DNA of 64,000 bases from DASXHZ01 sp036488085 (GTDB taxonomy: Bacteria > Acidobacteriota > Thermoanaerobaculia > Gp7-AA8): contig DASXHZ010000089.1 in NCBI GenBank assembly GCA_036488085.1, positions 75,025-139,024 on the forward strand. Reading direction: 5' to 3'. A program made the translations under genes and the position numbers. Under the pieces are notes generated by a model. The model saw nothing but the letters and a program-made list of their open reading frames with translations. It ran no database searches and had not been told where the DNA came from. Position 1 is the first letter of the stretch. Every line of letters starts with the position of its first letter. This document shows, one piece after another, positions 56,670-64,000 of this stretch.

Positions 56670-56947
56670 CTGCCTCCGTTCGTAAAGATCTTCGCTCGTT
56701 CTGCCATGTCAGAAGTGTACACATTGGTCGCGACATGACGGTTCCACCGATCTCTGCCGGCGATTTGTGTATCTATTGATGCTCGGACAGCGTAAGGTGG
56801 TCCCCTGCCGGGGAAACTTCCCTGGCGCTTCAGTTCATCTGAACTAAGTCAGATTTCCTGGACTCACCCTCCTTAGTTTTCCACTCTTCAGCGCGCCTGT
56901 TCACGAGCGAAAGCTTCGCACGCGGTGCGGCTGAGAAGGAGCTTCAA
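56670..56947 (+). other. Structured leader of the RRM gene
   Basis: These 278 bases hold no gene. Two hairpins lie about 120 bases before the start: GCCGGGGA/TCCCTGGC around AACT (56807-56826) and AGTTCA/TGAACT around TC (56832-56845). GAAGGAG at about 56935 is the ribosome site. Long structured leaders are common before cold-induced RNA-binding protein genes, so RNA-level control by temperature is plausible. Confidence 0.5.
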
Positions 56948-57211
56948 ATGAAAGTGTACGTAGGAAATCTCTCCAAACAGGTGACAGACGCGCAGCTCAA
57001 CGAGCTGGCATTGCCGTATGGGTCGCTCACTTCGGCGCAAGTCGTGACCGAGCGGAGCACCGGGGAATCGAAGGGCTTCGGCTTTCTCGAGTTCACGGAG
57101 GCCGACCATGCAAATGCGGCGATCACCGGTCTCGATGGCCGCGAAGTCAACGGGCAGGCGTTGAAGGTCAACGAAGCCAAGCCTCGCAAAGAGAACGGCC
57201 CGCGCGCCTGA
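56948..57211 (+). CDS. RRM-type RNA-binding protein
   Basis: An 87-residue single RRM domain. RNP2 is KVYVGNLS, RNP1 is KGFGFLEF, separated by the usual TDAQLNELALPYGSL helix, followed by A-N-A-A-ITGLDGREVNGQALKV and a basic tail. It matches the cold-responsive Rbp group of bacteria. It binds single-stranded RNA and may act as an RNA chaperone. It ends at a strong hairpin and is probably a single-gene transcript. Confidence 0.95.
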   Translation: MKVYVGNLSKQVTDAQLNELALPYGSLTSAQVVTERSTGESKGFGFLEFTEADHANAAITGLDGREVNGQALKVNEAKPRKENGPRA

Positions 57212-57219
57212 TCGCTCTC

Positions 57220-57247
57220 GGAGAACGACCGGACTCGGTCGTTCTCC
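57220..57247 (+). terminator. 12-bp hairpin after the RRM gene
   Basis: GGAGAACGACCG (57220-57231) and CGGTCGTTCTCC (57236-57247) form a perfect stem with a GACT loop, eight bases after the stop. There is no T-run, so it may act with Rho or protect the transcript end. Confidence 0.65.
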
Positions 57248-57271
57248 AAACCCCGCCCAAGGAGGCCCTCA

Positions 57272-57487
57272 GTGGAGATCACCTATCGGGAGCTGTCGAT
57301 CGCGCTGCGCGACCGGCTGCGCGAACGCCTCGAGCGCGCCGCGCAACTCCGCTGCGTCGAGCACGGTCAACCGGTGGTCGCGGTGACCATCCATGGCCGC
57401 GAAAACGGTTGGTTCGACTCGGTATGGACGACCTGCTGTACCGTCCTCGAAACGCAGGCCGGTGCGATCGTCAAGAGTCGCTGTTGA
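57272..57487 (+). CDS. Small unknown protein preceding the glycosyltransferase fusion
   Basis: A 71-residue protein starting at GTG 57272 with AGGAGG eight bases upstream. The sequence (EITYRELSIALRDRLRERLE, RAAQLRCVEHGQPVVAVTIH, GRENGWFDSVWTTCCTVLET) is helical then beta-like, with four cysteines. I do not recognise it. It precedes the glycosyltransferase gene by 13 bases and is probably co-transcribed with it. Confidence 0.7.
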   Translation: MEITYRELSIALRDRLRERLERAAQLRCVEHGQPVVAVTIHGRENGWFDSVWTTCCTVLETQAGAIVKSRC

Positions 57488-57500
57488 CCGGAGTAAGAGC

Positions 57501-59819
57501 GTGAGCGACGACCGGAACATCCGGCGCGTCGCGATGCTCGGCAATCATCTGCCGCGGCACTGCGGCATCGCCACGTTCACCACGGATCTGAGCGATGCCA
57601 TCGCGACGGTCGGTCCGGACCTCGACTGCTTCGTCGTGGCGATGAGCGACGGCCGCCAGCGGTACGCCTATCCGCCGCGCGTGCGTTTCGAGCTCCCCGA
57701 CAACGATCCTGCCGCATACACGCGGGCCGCCGACTTTCTGAACGTCAACGCCGTCGACGTGCTCTCGCTGCAGCACGAATATGGGATCTTCGGCGGAAAA
57801 GCGGGAAGCCATCTCCTACCGCTCCTCCGCCAGTTGCGGATGCCGATCGTGACGACGCTGCACACGATCCTCGCGGCGCCGAATCTCCATCAGCGGCGGG
57901 TGATGGACGAGATCACCACGCTCTCGGACCGCCTCGTGGTCATGACTCCCGGCGGCGCCGCGCTGCTCCGCGAAGTACATGGCGTCGCTGAGGCGAAGAT
58001 CGACGTGATCCCGCACGGGATCCCGAACGTGCCGTTCGCCGGCAGCAAGAACCGCCTCGGCGTGGAAGGCCGGCCGCTGGTTCTTACCTTCGGACTGCTC
58101 TCGCCGGACAAGGGCATCGAGCACGTCATCGATGCGCTTCCGACGATCGTGGCTCACTACCCGGACGTCATTTACATCGTCCTCGGCGCGACGCACCCGC
58201 ACATCGTGGAGCGCCACGGCGAGACGTACCGGCTGATGCTCGAAGACCGCGCCAAACGACTCGGCGTCGACGGCAACCTGATCTTTCACAACCGCTTCGT
58301 CAGTCAGGCGGAGCTCTCCGAATTCCTGGCCGCCGCCGACATCTACATCACGCCGTATCTCAACCCGGAACAGATCACCTCCGGAACTCTGGCGTATGCG
58401 CTCGGCGCCGGGAAGGCGGTCATCTCCACCCCCTACCGCTACGCGCGGGAGCTGCTCGACGATGGACGAGGACTGTTGGTCCCATTCGGCGATGCATCGG
58501 CCATCGCCGCCGAGATCGTGGGACTACTCGACGATCCGGAGAGGCGTCTGGCACTACGCCGCCGCGCCTCGGAACATGGACGGACCATGCTTTGGCCGTC
58601 GGTCGCCCATGCATATCTGCGCACGTTCGAGCGCGCGCGGAACGAGCAGTCCGACCGGCTCTACACCGCCTTCCGCGCCAGCACGCTCGCCACGCGGCCC
58701 GCGGAGCTGCCGCGCGTCAGTCTCGATCACGTCGAGATCATGACCGACGATACGGGCATGCTGCAGCACGCCACGTTCAATGTGCCGCGTTACGACGAAG
58801 GCTACTGTCTCGACGACAACGCCCGGGCGCTGCTGCTGATGACGCTCCTCGAGGAAGCCGGATCAGACGATCCGCGACTCGTCCGCTCGCTTTCGTCGCG
58901 GTACCTGGCGTTCGTCAGCCACGCGTTCAACCGCTCGGCGGGGCGCTTCCGGAACTTCATGTCGCACTCGCGGTTCTGGCAGGAAGAGCAGGGGTCGGAG
59001 GATAGCCACGGACGTGCGGTCTGGGCCCTCGGCACCGTGGTGGGATGTTCGGCCGACCCCGGGCGGCACAGCCTCGCTGCCGTGTTGTTCCACGCCGCAC
59101 TCCCTGCCGTTGCGCGTTTCAGCAGTCCGCGCGCCTGGGCCTACGCGCTCCTCGGCATCGAGCAATATCTGCACGCATTCGAGGGCGATCGCACCGTGCA
59201 GGCGGCGGGGCGCGAACTCGGCGAGCGGCTGCTCGCCCTCTTTCGCCTCACCGACCAGCCGGAGTGGCCGTGGTGCGAGAACCGCGTTACGTACTGCAAT
59301 GCGCGGCTGCCGCAGGCGCTCATCGCAACCGGCGCCTGGACCGGAGAGCGGGCGATGTCGGAGACCGGCGTCCGTTCTCTGGAATGGCTCATGTCGATCC
59401 AGCGCACGCCCGACGGATACTTCGCTCCCATCGGAACGAACGGCTTCTTCGACCGCGGCATGGCCGCCGCGGGGTTCGATCAGCAGCCTGTCGAGGCTTG
59501 CAGCACCGTGTCCGCCTGCATGCAGGCGTTTCGGATGACAGGCGACCATCGCTGGCCGGAGCATGCGCGGAGCGCGTTCACCTGGTTCCTGGGCCAGAAC
59601 CAGTTGCAGCAGCCGCTCTATGACCCGCTGTCAGGCGGCTGCCGAGACGGGCTGCACGTGGATCGTATGAATGAGAATGAAGGAGCCGAGTCGACGCTCT
59701 CGTTCCTTCTCGCGCTGATGGACATGCGCGCGGACGAAGTGCGATGGAACGCGATGCAGGTTCCGGTCGCGGAACCGCGAGAGGCGCTGATGGCGATGAG
59801 TGTGACCCCCTCACGATGA
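57501..59819 (+). CDS. GT4 glycosyltransferase fused to an alpha/alpha-toroid domain
   Basis: A 772-residue protein starting at GTG 57501 (GGAG upstream). The N-terminal half (about 1-385) is a GT-B transferase of the GT4 type: NHLPRHCGIATFTTDLSDAI near the donor site entry, IPHGIPN, LTFGLLSPDKGIEHVIDALP, and NPEQITSGTLAYALGAGKAV (E-x7-type acid motif region). The C-terminal half (about 430-770) is helical: YDEGYCLDDNARALLLMTLL, WPWCENRVTYCNARLPQALI, DGYFAPIGTNGFFDRG, resembling six-hairpin glycosidase toroids. It would make and possibly trim an oligosaccharide. Its stop overlaps the GH130 gene start by four bases. Confidence 0.87.
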   Translation: MSDDRNIRRVAMLGNHLPRHCGIATFTTDLSDAIATVGPDLDCFVVAMSDGRQRYAYPPRVRFELPDNDPAAYTRAADFLNVNAVDVLSLQHEYGIFGGKAGSHLLPLLRQLRMPIVTTLHTILAAPNLHQRRVMDEITTLSDRLVVMTPGGAALLREVHGVAEAKIDVIPHGIPNVPFAGSKNRLGVEGRPLVLTFGLLSPDKGIEHVIDALPTIVAHYPDVIYIVLGATHPHIVERHGETYRLMLEDRAKRLGVDGNLIFHNRFVSQAELSEFLAAADIYITPYLNPEQITSGTLAYALGAGKAVISTPYRYARELLDDGRGLLVPFGDASAIAAEIVGLLDDPERRLALRRRASEHGRTMLWPSVAHAYLRTFERARNEQSDRLYTAFRASTLATRPAELPRVSLDHVEIMTDDTGMLQHATFNVPRYDEGYCLDDNARALLLMTLLEEAGSDDPRLVRSLSSRYLAFVSHAFNRSAGRFRNFMSHSRFWQEEQGSEDSHGRAVWALGTVVGCSADPGRHSLAAVLFHAALPAVARFSSPRAWAYALLGIEQYLHAFEGDRTVQAAGRELGERLLALFRLTDQPEWPWCENRVTYCNARLPQALIATGAWTGERAMSETGVRSLEWLMSIQRTPDGYFAPIGTNGFFDRGMAAAGFDQQPVEACSTVSACMQAFRMTGDHRWPEHARSAFTWFLGQNQLQQPLYDPLSGGCRDGLHVDRMNENEGAESTLSFLLALMDMRADEVRWNAMQVPVAEPREALMAMSVTPSR

Positions 59820-60778
59820 CGGCGAAACAGCGGTACGTGACGCTTTTTCAGCGCAACGAGAAAAACCCGATCCTCACGGCCGACGACTGGCCCTATCCCG
59901 TGCATGCTGTCTTCAATGCCGGAGCAACCCTGCTCCCGAACGGCACGACGCTGCTGCTTTGCAGGGTCGAGGATCGCCGCGGACACTCGCACCTCTGTGC
60001 GGCACGATCGGCCGACGGAGTGGGTGGCTGGGTCATCGATCCCCAACCGACTCTGAGCGCCGATCCGGACCACCACCCGGAAGAATTGTGGGGCATCGAA
60101 GATCCGCGAATCACGTTCGTCCCAGAACTGGGGCGATACGCGATCGCGTATACGGCGTTCGGATACGGCGGTCCCGGTGTCTCGCTAGCGCTCACCGAGG
60201 ACTTCGTTCATTTCGAGAGGTGCGGGCTGATCATGCAGCCGGACGACAAAGACGCCGCGCTGCTCCCGCGCCGCATCGACGGCATGTTTGCGCTCGTGCA
60301 TCGGCCGATCGCCGATTCGGGCGCCCACATCTGGATCTCCTACTCGCCCGACCTCCGGAGCTGGGGCGGCCACCGGCCGATGCTGCAGGCCCGGCGCGGC
60401 GCCTGGTGGGATGCAAACAAAGTCGGACTCTCACCGCCGCTGATCGAGACCGAACGAGGCTGGTTGATGGTCTATCACGGGGTGCGCCACACTGCCGCGG
60501 GCTGTCTCTATCGCCTCGGCGTCGCACTCTTCGACCTCGAGCAGCCGGACGTGCTGCTGCTGCGCGGCGACGAGTGGATCTTCGGACCAGAAGCCGCCTA
60601 CGAGACCACCGGCGACGTCGCGAACGTCACCTTTCCGTGCGGCTACACGATCTCCGGCGACGGCGATACTCTGAACCTCTATTACGGCGCGGCCGACACA
60701 TCGATTGCCGTGGCCACCGGCAGTATCCGTTCGATCCTGCAGTGGCTGGACCGGCACTCTAGCGGACCGGCACTCTAG
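59816..60778 (+). CDS. GH130 family glycoside phosphorylase/hydrolase
   Basis: A 320-residue five-bladed propeller of family GH130: NPILTADDWPYPVHAVFNAG, LLLCRVEDRRGHSHLC, EELWGIEDPRITFVPEL with the expected catalytic Asp (GxEDPR), and KVGLSPPLIETERGWLMVYH. Family members cleave beta-mannosides with phosphate, releasing mannose-1-phosphate, or by hydrolysis. It is coupled to the GT4-toroid fusion by an ATGA overlap, so the two probably build or degrade one mannose-containing glycan. The last codons lie in a 16-base tandem duplication, which supplies the stop. Confidence 0.9.
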   Translation: MTAKQRYVTLFQRNEKNPILTADDWPYPVHAVFNAGATLLPNGTTLLLCRVEDRRGHSHLCAARSADGVGGWVIDPQPTLSADPDHHPEELWGIEDPRITFVPELGRYAIAYTAFGYGGPGVSLALTEDFVHFERCGLIMQPDDKDAALLPRRIDGMFALVHRPIADSGAHIWISYSPDLRSWGGHRPMLQARRGAWWDANKVGLSPPLIETERGWLMVYHGVRHTAAGCLYRLGVALFDLEQPDVLLLRGDEWIFGPEAAYETTGDVANVTFPCGYTISGDGDTLNLYYGAADTSIAVATGSIRSILQWLDRHSSGPAL

Positions 60779-60779
60779 C
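60748..60779 (+). repeat. Perfect 16-bp tandem duplication at the end of the GH130 gene
   Basis: GGACCGGCACTCTAGC occurs twice in a row (60748-60763, 60764-60779). The second copy shifts frame by one base relative to the first, and its TAG ends the protein, adding SSGPAL-type residues. Confidence 0.8.
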
Positions 60780-60790
60780 GCTTGAGCATT

Positions 60791-60866
60791 TGGCGTCCCC
60801 AACGGGATTCGAACCCGTGTTGCCGCCGTGAAAGGGCAGTGTCCTGGGCCTCTAGACGATGGGGAC
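60791..60866 (-). tRNA. tRNA-Glu (UUC)
   Basis: A complete cloverleaf of 76 bases on the minus strand. The acceptor arm begins GTCCCCA, the anticodon loop is CTTTCAC (anticodon TTC), the T arm contains GGGTTCGAATCCC, and CCA is encoded. It follows the GH130 gene by 12 bases on the other strand. Confidence 0.96.
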
Positions 60867-60918
60867 GTCTGGTGAGGGCAACGCGACCTCCAAACATCTC
60901 AGTCGAAACGATATTCCG

Positions 60919-63888
60919 TTACTTCACCCCGTTCCGAAGCTCGGTGATGTCAACAGCGTGGATGAGCGTCGAGCCGGGCGTGAGGGTGTTCGCGTAGGTC
61001 AGCGACGGGACGCCGATGGCGCTCCGGCCGGCGTCGAGCGCGGTACGGAGCTCGCTGATGTGCGTCGCCTTGATCGCGATGCCGGCGAGGCTCGTGTCGG
61101 TGAATGTGAATGCGCCGAGGCCACCCGCGGCGCGGACGGCGTTCACGGCGGTGCGGAGCTCGGTGATATGCGTTGACTTCACCGGCGTGGTGTTCGTCAC
61201 GAGCGGGTCATCGGTGAAGACGATGGTGGTCGCGATGTCGGGGGAGCTGTAAGCCGAGGCGACCGACGAGTTGTCGATCGCTCGCACGCGATAGATGTAC
61301 GTGGTCGACGGCGAGAGCCCGGCCGCATCGGTGTAACTGTTCGTGCCGGCCGAGGCGAGCGTTCCCGGCGTGCCGCTGCGGGTGATCTCGTAGTGGTTCG
61401 CCTGCGCTACCGGCGTCCAGACCAAGCTCACGGAGCTGGTGCCGGTTGCGGTCGCGACGAGAAGCGCCGGCGCCGAGCCAGCCGGCAATGCGATGACGAG
61501 GGTGTAGGCGCGCGAGCCGCTGCACGCGGTCGCGTCGGTGGCCGTGATCGTGATCGGGAACGATGCGCCGGCCTGCGTCGGCGTGCCGCTGAGCGTGTTG
61601 CCCGAGAGCGTCAGGCCGGCAGGCAGCGTGCCGGTCACGCCGTAGGTCACCGCGCCCGAACCGCCGGTTGTCGAGAACGACGTCGTGTAGAACGTGTTCA
61701 TGACGCCGCTCGGGATGGTGGTCGGATTCACGGTGATCCCGGAGATGGCGTTGATCGACGCCGAGGCCGCGGAGACGGTCGTCATCGGCGTGAGCGCTGT
61801 GCCGGGGCAGTTGTTCGTCGCGGTGACGAAATAGTAATACGCCGTGCCGGCGATGCCGGTGGTGTCGGAGTACGTGGTGGTGCTGAGGCCGGAGACGAGC
61901 GGCGATCCGCCGGGGAAGGTAGACGTCGTGGAGCGATAGACGGAGTACGTGCCGCCGGTGGCGTTCGTCCCCCACCCGCTCGCCGCGGTCCAGGTCACGA
62001 CGACCGTCGGCGTGGCGCAGCTCGGACCGATGCTGACGGCCGGTGTGCTCAACGACGACGGAGCAGAGCAATTGACGATCGTCGCGACCGCCATGTCCTC
62101 GCGACGGGTGTCAGCGCCTGGAGAGGTGGGATAGAACTGGCGTGAGTCGGTCCAGAGCGGAAGGACCTTGCGGTTCACCGCGATGATGCCTGAGTAGTCG
62201 CCGTACTGGTTGGCGTTGTAGCTGGCGTTGTCGGAGGAGTTCTCGTCGGAGTAGTTGACGGCGTTGTTCCAGACCGAGCCGCCGTTGTCGTTCACGACGA
62301 TGTTCGGCTCGAACGACGTGCCGCCGTTCGACGAGCGCGCGTAATAGAACTGCGCCTCCTTGTTGGTGGCATCGGCACGCGTGTCGTACCAGGCGACGTT
62401 GAGCGTTCCATCGCTCTCGTCGACCGCCGCCCAGGGGAAGAACTGCGTCGCGGTACCAGTGTCGTCGTTCACTTTTACGCGCGGCGACCAGGCGGTGCCT
62501 CCGCTGGTCGACGTGACGACGTAGGTGTTCGTGTTGGTCCCCGAGGTCGTGCCGCTCGGGAAGTCGGAGAACGCGACGTAGAGACGGCCGAAGTACGCCG
62601 ACGCGGAGTTGCTGTCGAGGGTCAGCGAGCCGAAGGAGTTGATGCCGCGGTCGTCCTGCGACGGCGGAGTATTGTTCGTGCCGAAGGAGAGAAGCGCGAG
62701 CGTTGCGACGCTCACCGGCGACGACCATGTAGCGCCGCCGTCCACCGACTTCGAGAAGACGTTGACCTCGCTGGTCTGGTTGTTACCGCTGTACACGAGG
62801 CGGTTCCAGATGACGTAGACGGTCCCGTCGGGACCGACTTTCACGTCGCCGCCGATGGAGTACTGGCCGATGCCCGTCGCCGGCAACAGGACGGTCGTCC
62901 AGGTCGTGCCGTCATCGGAGTGCGCGATGCGCTCGACGTTGCCCTCGTCCCATACGACATAGATGCGACCGGGGTGCGACAGAGTCGACGACGGCCCAGG
63001 CGAGAGGTCGATGTCGACCATCTCCTTGTCGTCGAACGAGGTCGGATTCGCAATGTTGTTGACGATCGTGCCGAGGGAGGACCAGGTCGAGCCGGAGTCG
63101 GTGGAGCGGGCGGCGACGATCGCGGCGCCCACGAAGCTGCCGTTGCTGTTCTGCGAGATGAGCATGTAGACGGCGTACGCGCGCCCCTGGTTGTCCCACG
63201 CCACCGCGGGATCGCTGCCGTAGTACGCGACGGCACCAGTCACGCCGCCGTTGAGACTGGCCGGCCACGGGGCGCACTTGTAAGTCCACGTCGCGCCGCC
63301 GTCAGTCGACCCATACAGCGCCTCGGTTCCGTAGGTCTGGGAGCTGCCGCCTTTCGGCGACTGACAGTTCGCATCGGGGTCGCGGTAGAAGGTGTTCGCG
63401 CCGGCGACGATCTGGAGCGGGTTGTTCGGATTGGCCGCGAGCTGCACCTCGCCCTGGTAGGTCGAGACGCCGTTGGCGGGATCGACGTTCGAGCCGATCG
63501 AGGCCGCGAAGTTGTGGACCAGCTGCTGCGCCGCCAGGTCGTCCGGTTTGAGATCGAGGTGATCGGCATCAGCGGGGACGCTGGCGACGTTCCCGAATAC
63601 TGTGAACTTCACGTGCATCGCCTTCCACAGCTTGCTCTGGCACTCGACGAGCGGGGACGCCTCCATCATGGTCCGATGGTCGCGGCGCCACTGTTTGAAA
63701 ACTTCGCCTGGATCGACTGACGCGGCGGTCACGGAGTCGAGGATGTCGACGGTGAGGATGTCGTGGCACTCGGCGACGTCAGGGACGTTGCCGGTCAGCA
63801 GGACCGGCTTGATGCTCGGCTGCTCCGCGAGGAGGGCAAATGAGGCAAGAGAGAGGAATAGCGCGGTGAACAGCCGGACCGAGGACAT
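60919..63888 (-). CDS. Large exported sialidase-like BNR/FN3 multidomain protein
   Basis: A 989-residue exported protein. The start is ATG 63888; a signal peptide (SVRLFTALFLSLASFALLAE) follows. The N-terminal half is a sialidase-like propeller with Asp-boxes (STDGGATW, STDSGSTWSS, KSVDGGATWSS, SSNGGTSFEP). Then come an FN3 domain (about 665-750), a putative Ig/cadherin-like domain with GTLPAGLTLSGNTLSGTPTQ, another FN3 domain (VSLVWTPVAQANHYEITRSG), and a C-terminal triple repeat (STHITELRTAVNAVRAAGGL, ATHISELRTALDAGRSAIGV, HAVDITELRNGV). This repeat ends many acidobacterial exported proteins. Binding or degrading extracellular glycans or proteins is likely. Confidence 0.88.
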   Translation of the reverse strand: MSSVRLFTALFLSLASFALLAEQPSIKPVLLTGNVPDVAECHDILTVDILDSVTAASVDPGEVFKQWRRDHRTMMEASPLVECQSKLWKAMHVKFTVFGNVASVPADADHLDLKPDDLAAQQLVHNFAASIGSNVDPANGVSTYQGEVQLAANPNNPLQIVAGANTFYRDPDANCQSPKGGSSQTYGTEALYGSTDGGATWTYKCAPWPASLNGGVTGAVAYYGSDPAVAWDNQGRAYAVYMLISQNSNGSFVGAAIVAARSTDSGSTWSSLGTIVNNIANPTSFDDKEMVDIDLSPGPSSTLSHPGRIYVVWDEGNVERIAHSDDGTTWTTVLLPATGIGQYSIGGDVKVGPDGTVYVIWNRLVYSGNNQTSEVNVFSKSVDGGATWSSPVSVATLALLSFGTNNTPPSQDDRGINSFGSLTLDSNSASAYFGRLYVAFSDFPSGTTSGTNTNTYVVTSTSGGTAWSPRVKVNDDTGTATQFFPWAAVDESDGTLNVAWYDTRADATNKEAQFYYARSSNGGTSFEPNIVVNDNGGSVWNNAVNYSDENSSDNASYNANQYGDYSGIIAVNRKVLPLWTDSRQFYPTSPGADTRREDMAVATIVNCSAPSSLSTPAVSIGPSCATPTVVVTWTAASGWGTNATGGTYSVYRSTTSTFPGGSPLVSGLSTTTYSDTTGIAGTAYYYFVTATNNCPGTALTPMTTVSAASASINAISGITVNPTTIPSGVMNTFYTTSFSTTGGSGAVTYGVTGTLPAGLTLSGNTLSGTPTQAGASFPITITATDATACSGSRAYTLVIALPAGSAPALLVATATGTSSVSLVWTPVAQANHYEITRSGTPGTLASAGTNSYTDAAGLSPSTTYIYRVRAIDNSSVASAYSSPDIATTIVFTDDPLVTNTTPVKSTHITELRTAVNAVRAAGGLGAFTFTDTSLAGIAIKATHISELRTALDAGRSAIGVPSLTYANTLTPGSTLIHAVDITELRNGVK

Positions 63889-63920
63889 TGAGAGATTGTA
63901 CTCGGAGACGACTGAGGCGA

Positions 63921-63995
63921 TGGTGAGCCCGGTAGGGATCGAACCTACGACCAATTGGTTAAAAGCCAACTGCTCTACCACTGAGCTACGGGCCC
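63921..63995 (-). tRNA. tRNA-Lys (UUU)
   Basis: A complete 75-base cloverleaf on the minus strand. GGGCCCG pairs with CGGGCTC in the acceptor stem, the D arm has GTAGCTCAGTGGTAGAGC, the anticodon loop is CTTTTAA (TTT), the T arm has GTAGGTTCGATCCCTAC, and CCA is encoded. Confidence 0.96.
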
Positions 63996-64000
63996 GTGCT

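Overview
The window is GC-rich bacterial chromosome from what is most likely an Acidobacteriota member (soil or sediment type). The family mix supports this: an Oar-like TonB-dependent receptor with an N-terminal carboxypeptidase-regulatory domain, Ser/Thr kinases fused to TPR or beta-propeller domains, exported BNR-repeat proteins, an exported protein ending in the THITELRTAV-type repeat, and MBL-fold hydrolases. There is no rRNA or marker gene, so the phylum is an inference. Two tRNAs (Glu-UUC, Lys-UUU) lie at the right end.

Layout. 1-6.3 kb: start of a MocR regulator, the receptor with a strong terminator, an exported JAB/MPN protein, a DUF1569 protein, an AraC regulator and a decayed MBL gene. 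6.3-16 kb: StyA-like flavin monooxygenase, a coupled SDR/symporter/MBL operon, a 7-bp repeat palindrome, a second MBL hydrolase, a MetX-like hydrolase, a cyclophilin lipoprotein, a Cys-rich exported peptide, a mini AraC protein and a Tat-type M24 peptidase. 16-26.4 kb: two eukaryotic-type kinases, a beta-propeller protein, a membrane protein with a proline-rich tail and a large BNR protein. 26.4-33.4 kb: accessory DNA with a truncated gene, two unknown proteins behind a clear promoter and long leader, a 43-bp-period repeat array, toxin/peroxiredoxin relics, and a TPR - ECF sigma - HTH-TPR signalling operon. 33.9-41 kb: an FG-GAP protein, a 1768-residue Ig-repeat surface protein and an Rhs relic.

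41.2-51.4 kb is the most striking block: eight co-directional genes with tight spacing. They encode a DJ-1/PfpI protein, a CPLC membrane protein, a tyrosinase, a LodA-like quinoprotein oxidase, a small unknown protein, a LodB-like flavoprotein, a small cupredoxin and a multicopper oxidase. Together these look like a dedicated copper/quinone oxidative pathway, either making a phenolic or quinone product or generating hydrogen peroxide; I do not know a described system with this composition.

Just beyond it, 51.9-52.5 kb encodes a peroxiredoxin-like protein whose catalytic position is an in-frame UGA (FYRGYW-UGA-PYC), followed at the right distance by a bacterial SECIS-like hairpin. This is a strong selenoprotein candidate that ordinary gene calling would split. 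A decayed copy of the same gene lies at 29.3 kb.

52.5-55 kb is a toxin-antitoxin zone (AbiEii-type pair, HicB with a frameshifted HicA, further relics, a tRNA-Glu fragment). 55-64 kb: a two-gene unit of unknown function, an RRM protein with a structured leader, a GT4-toroid fusion coupled to a GH130 family protein, tRNA-Glu, a large exported BNR/FN3 protein and tRNA-Lys.
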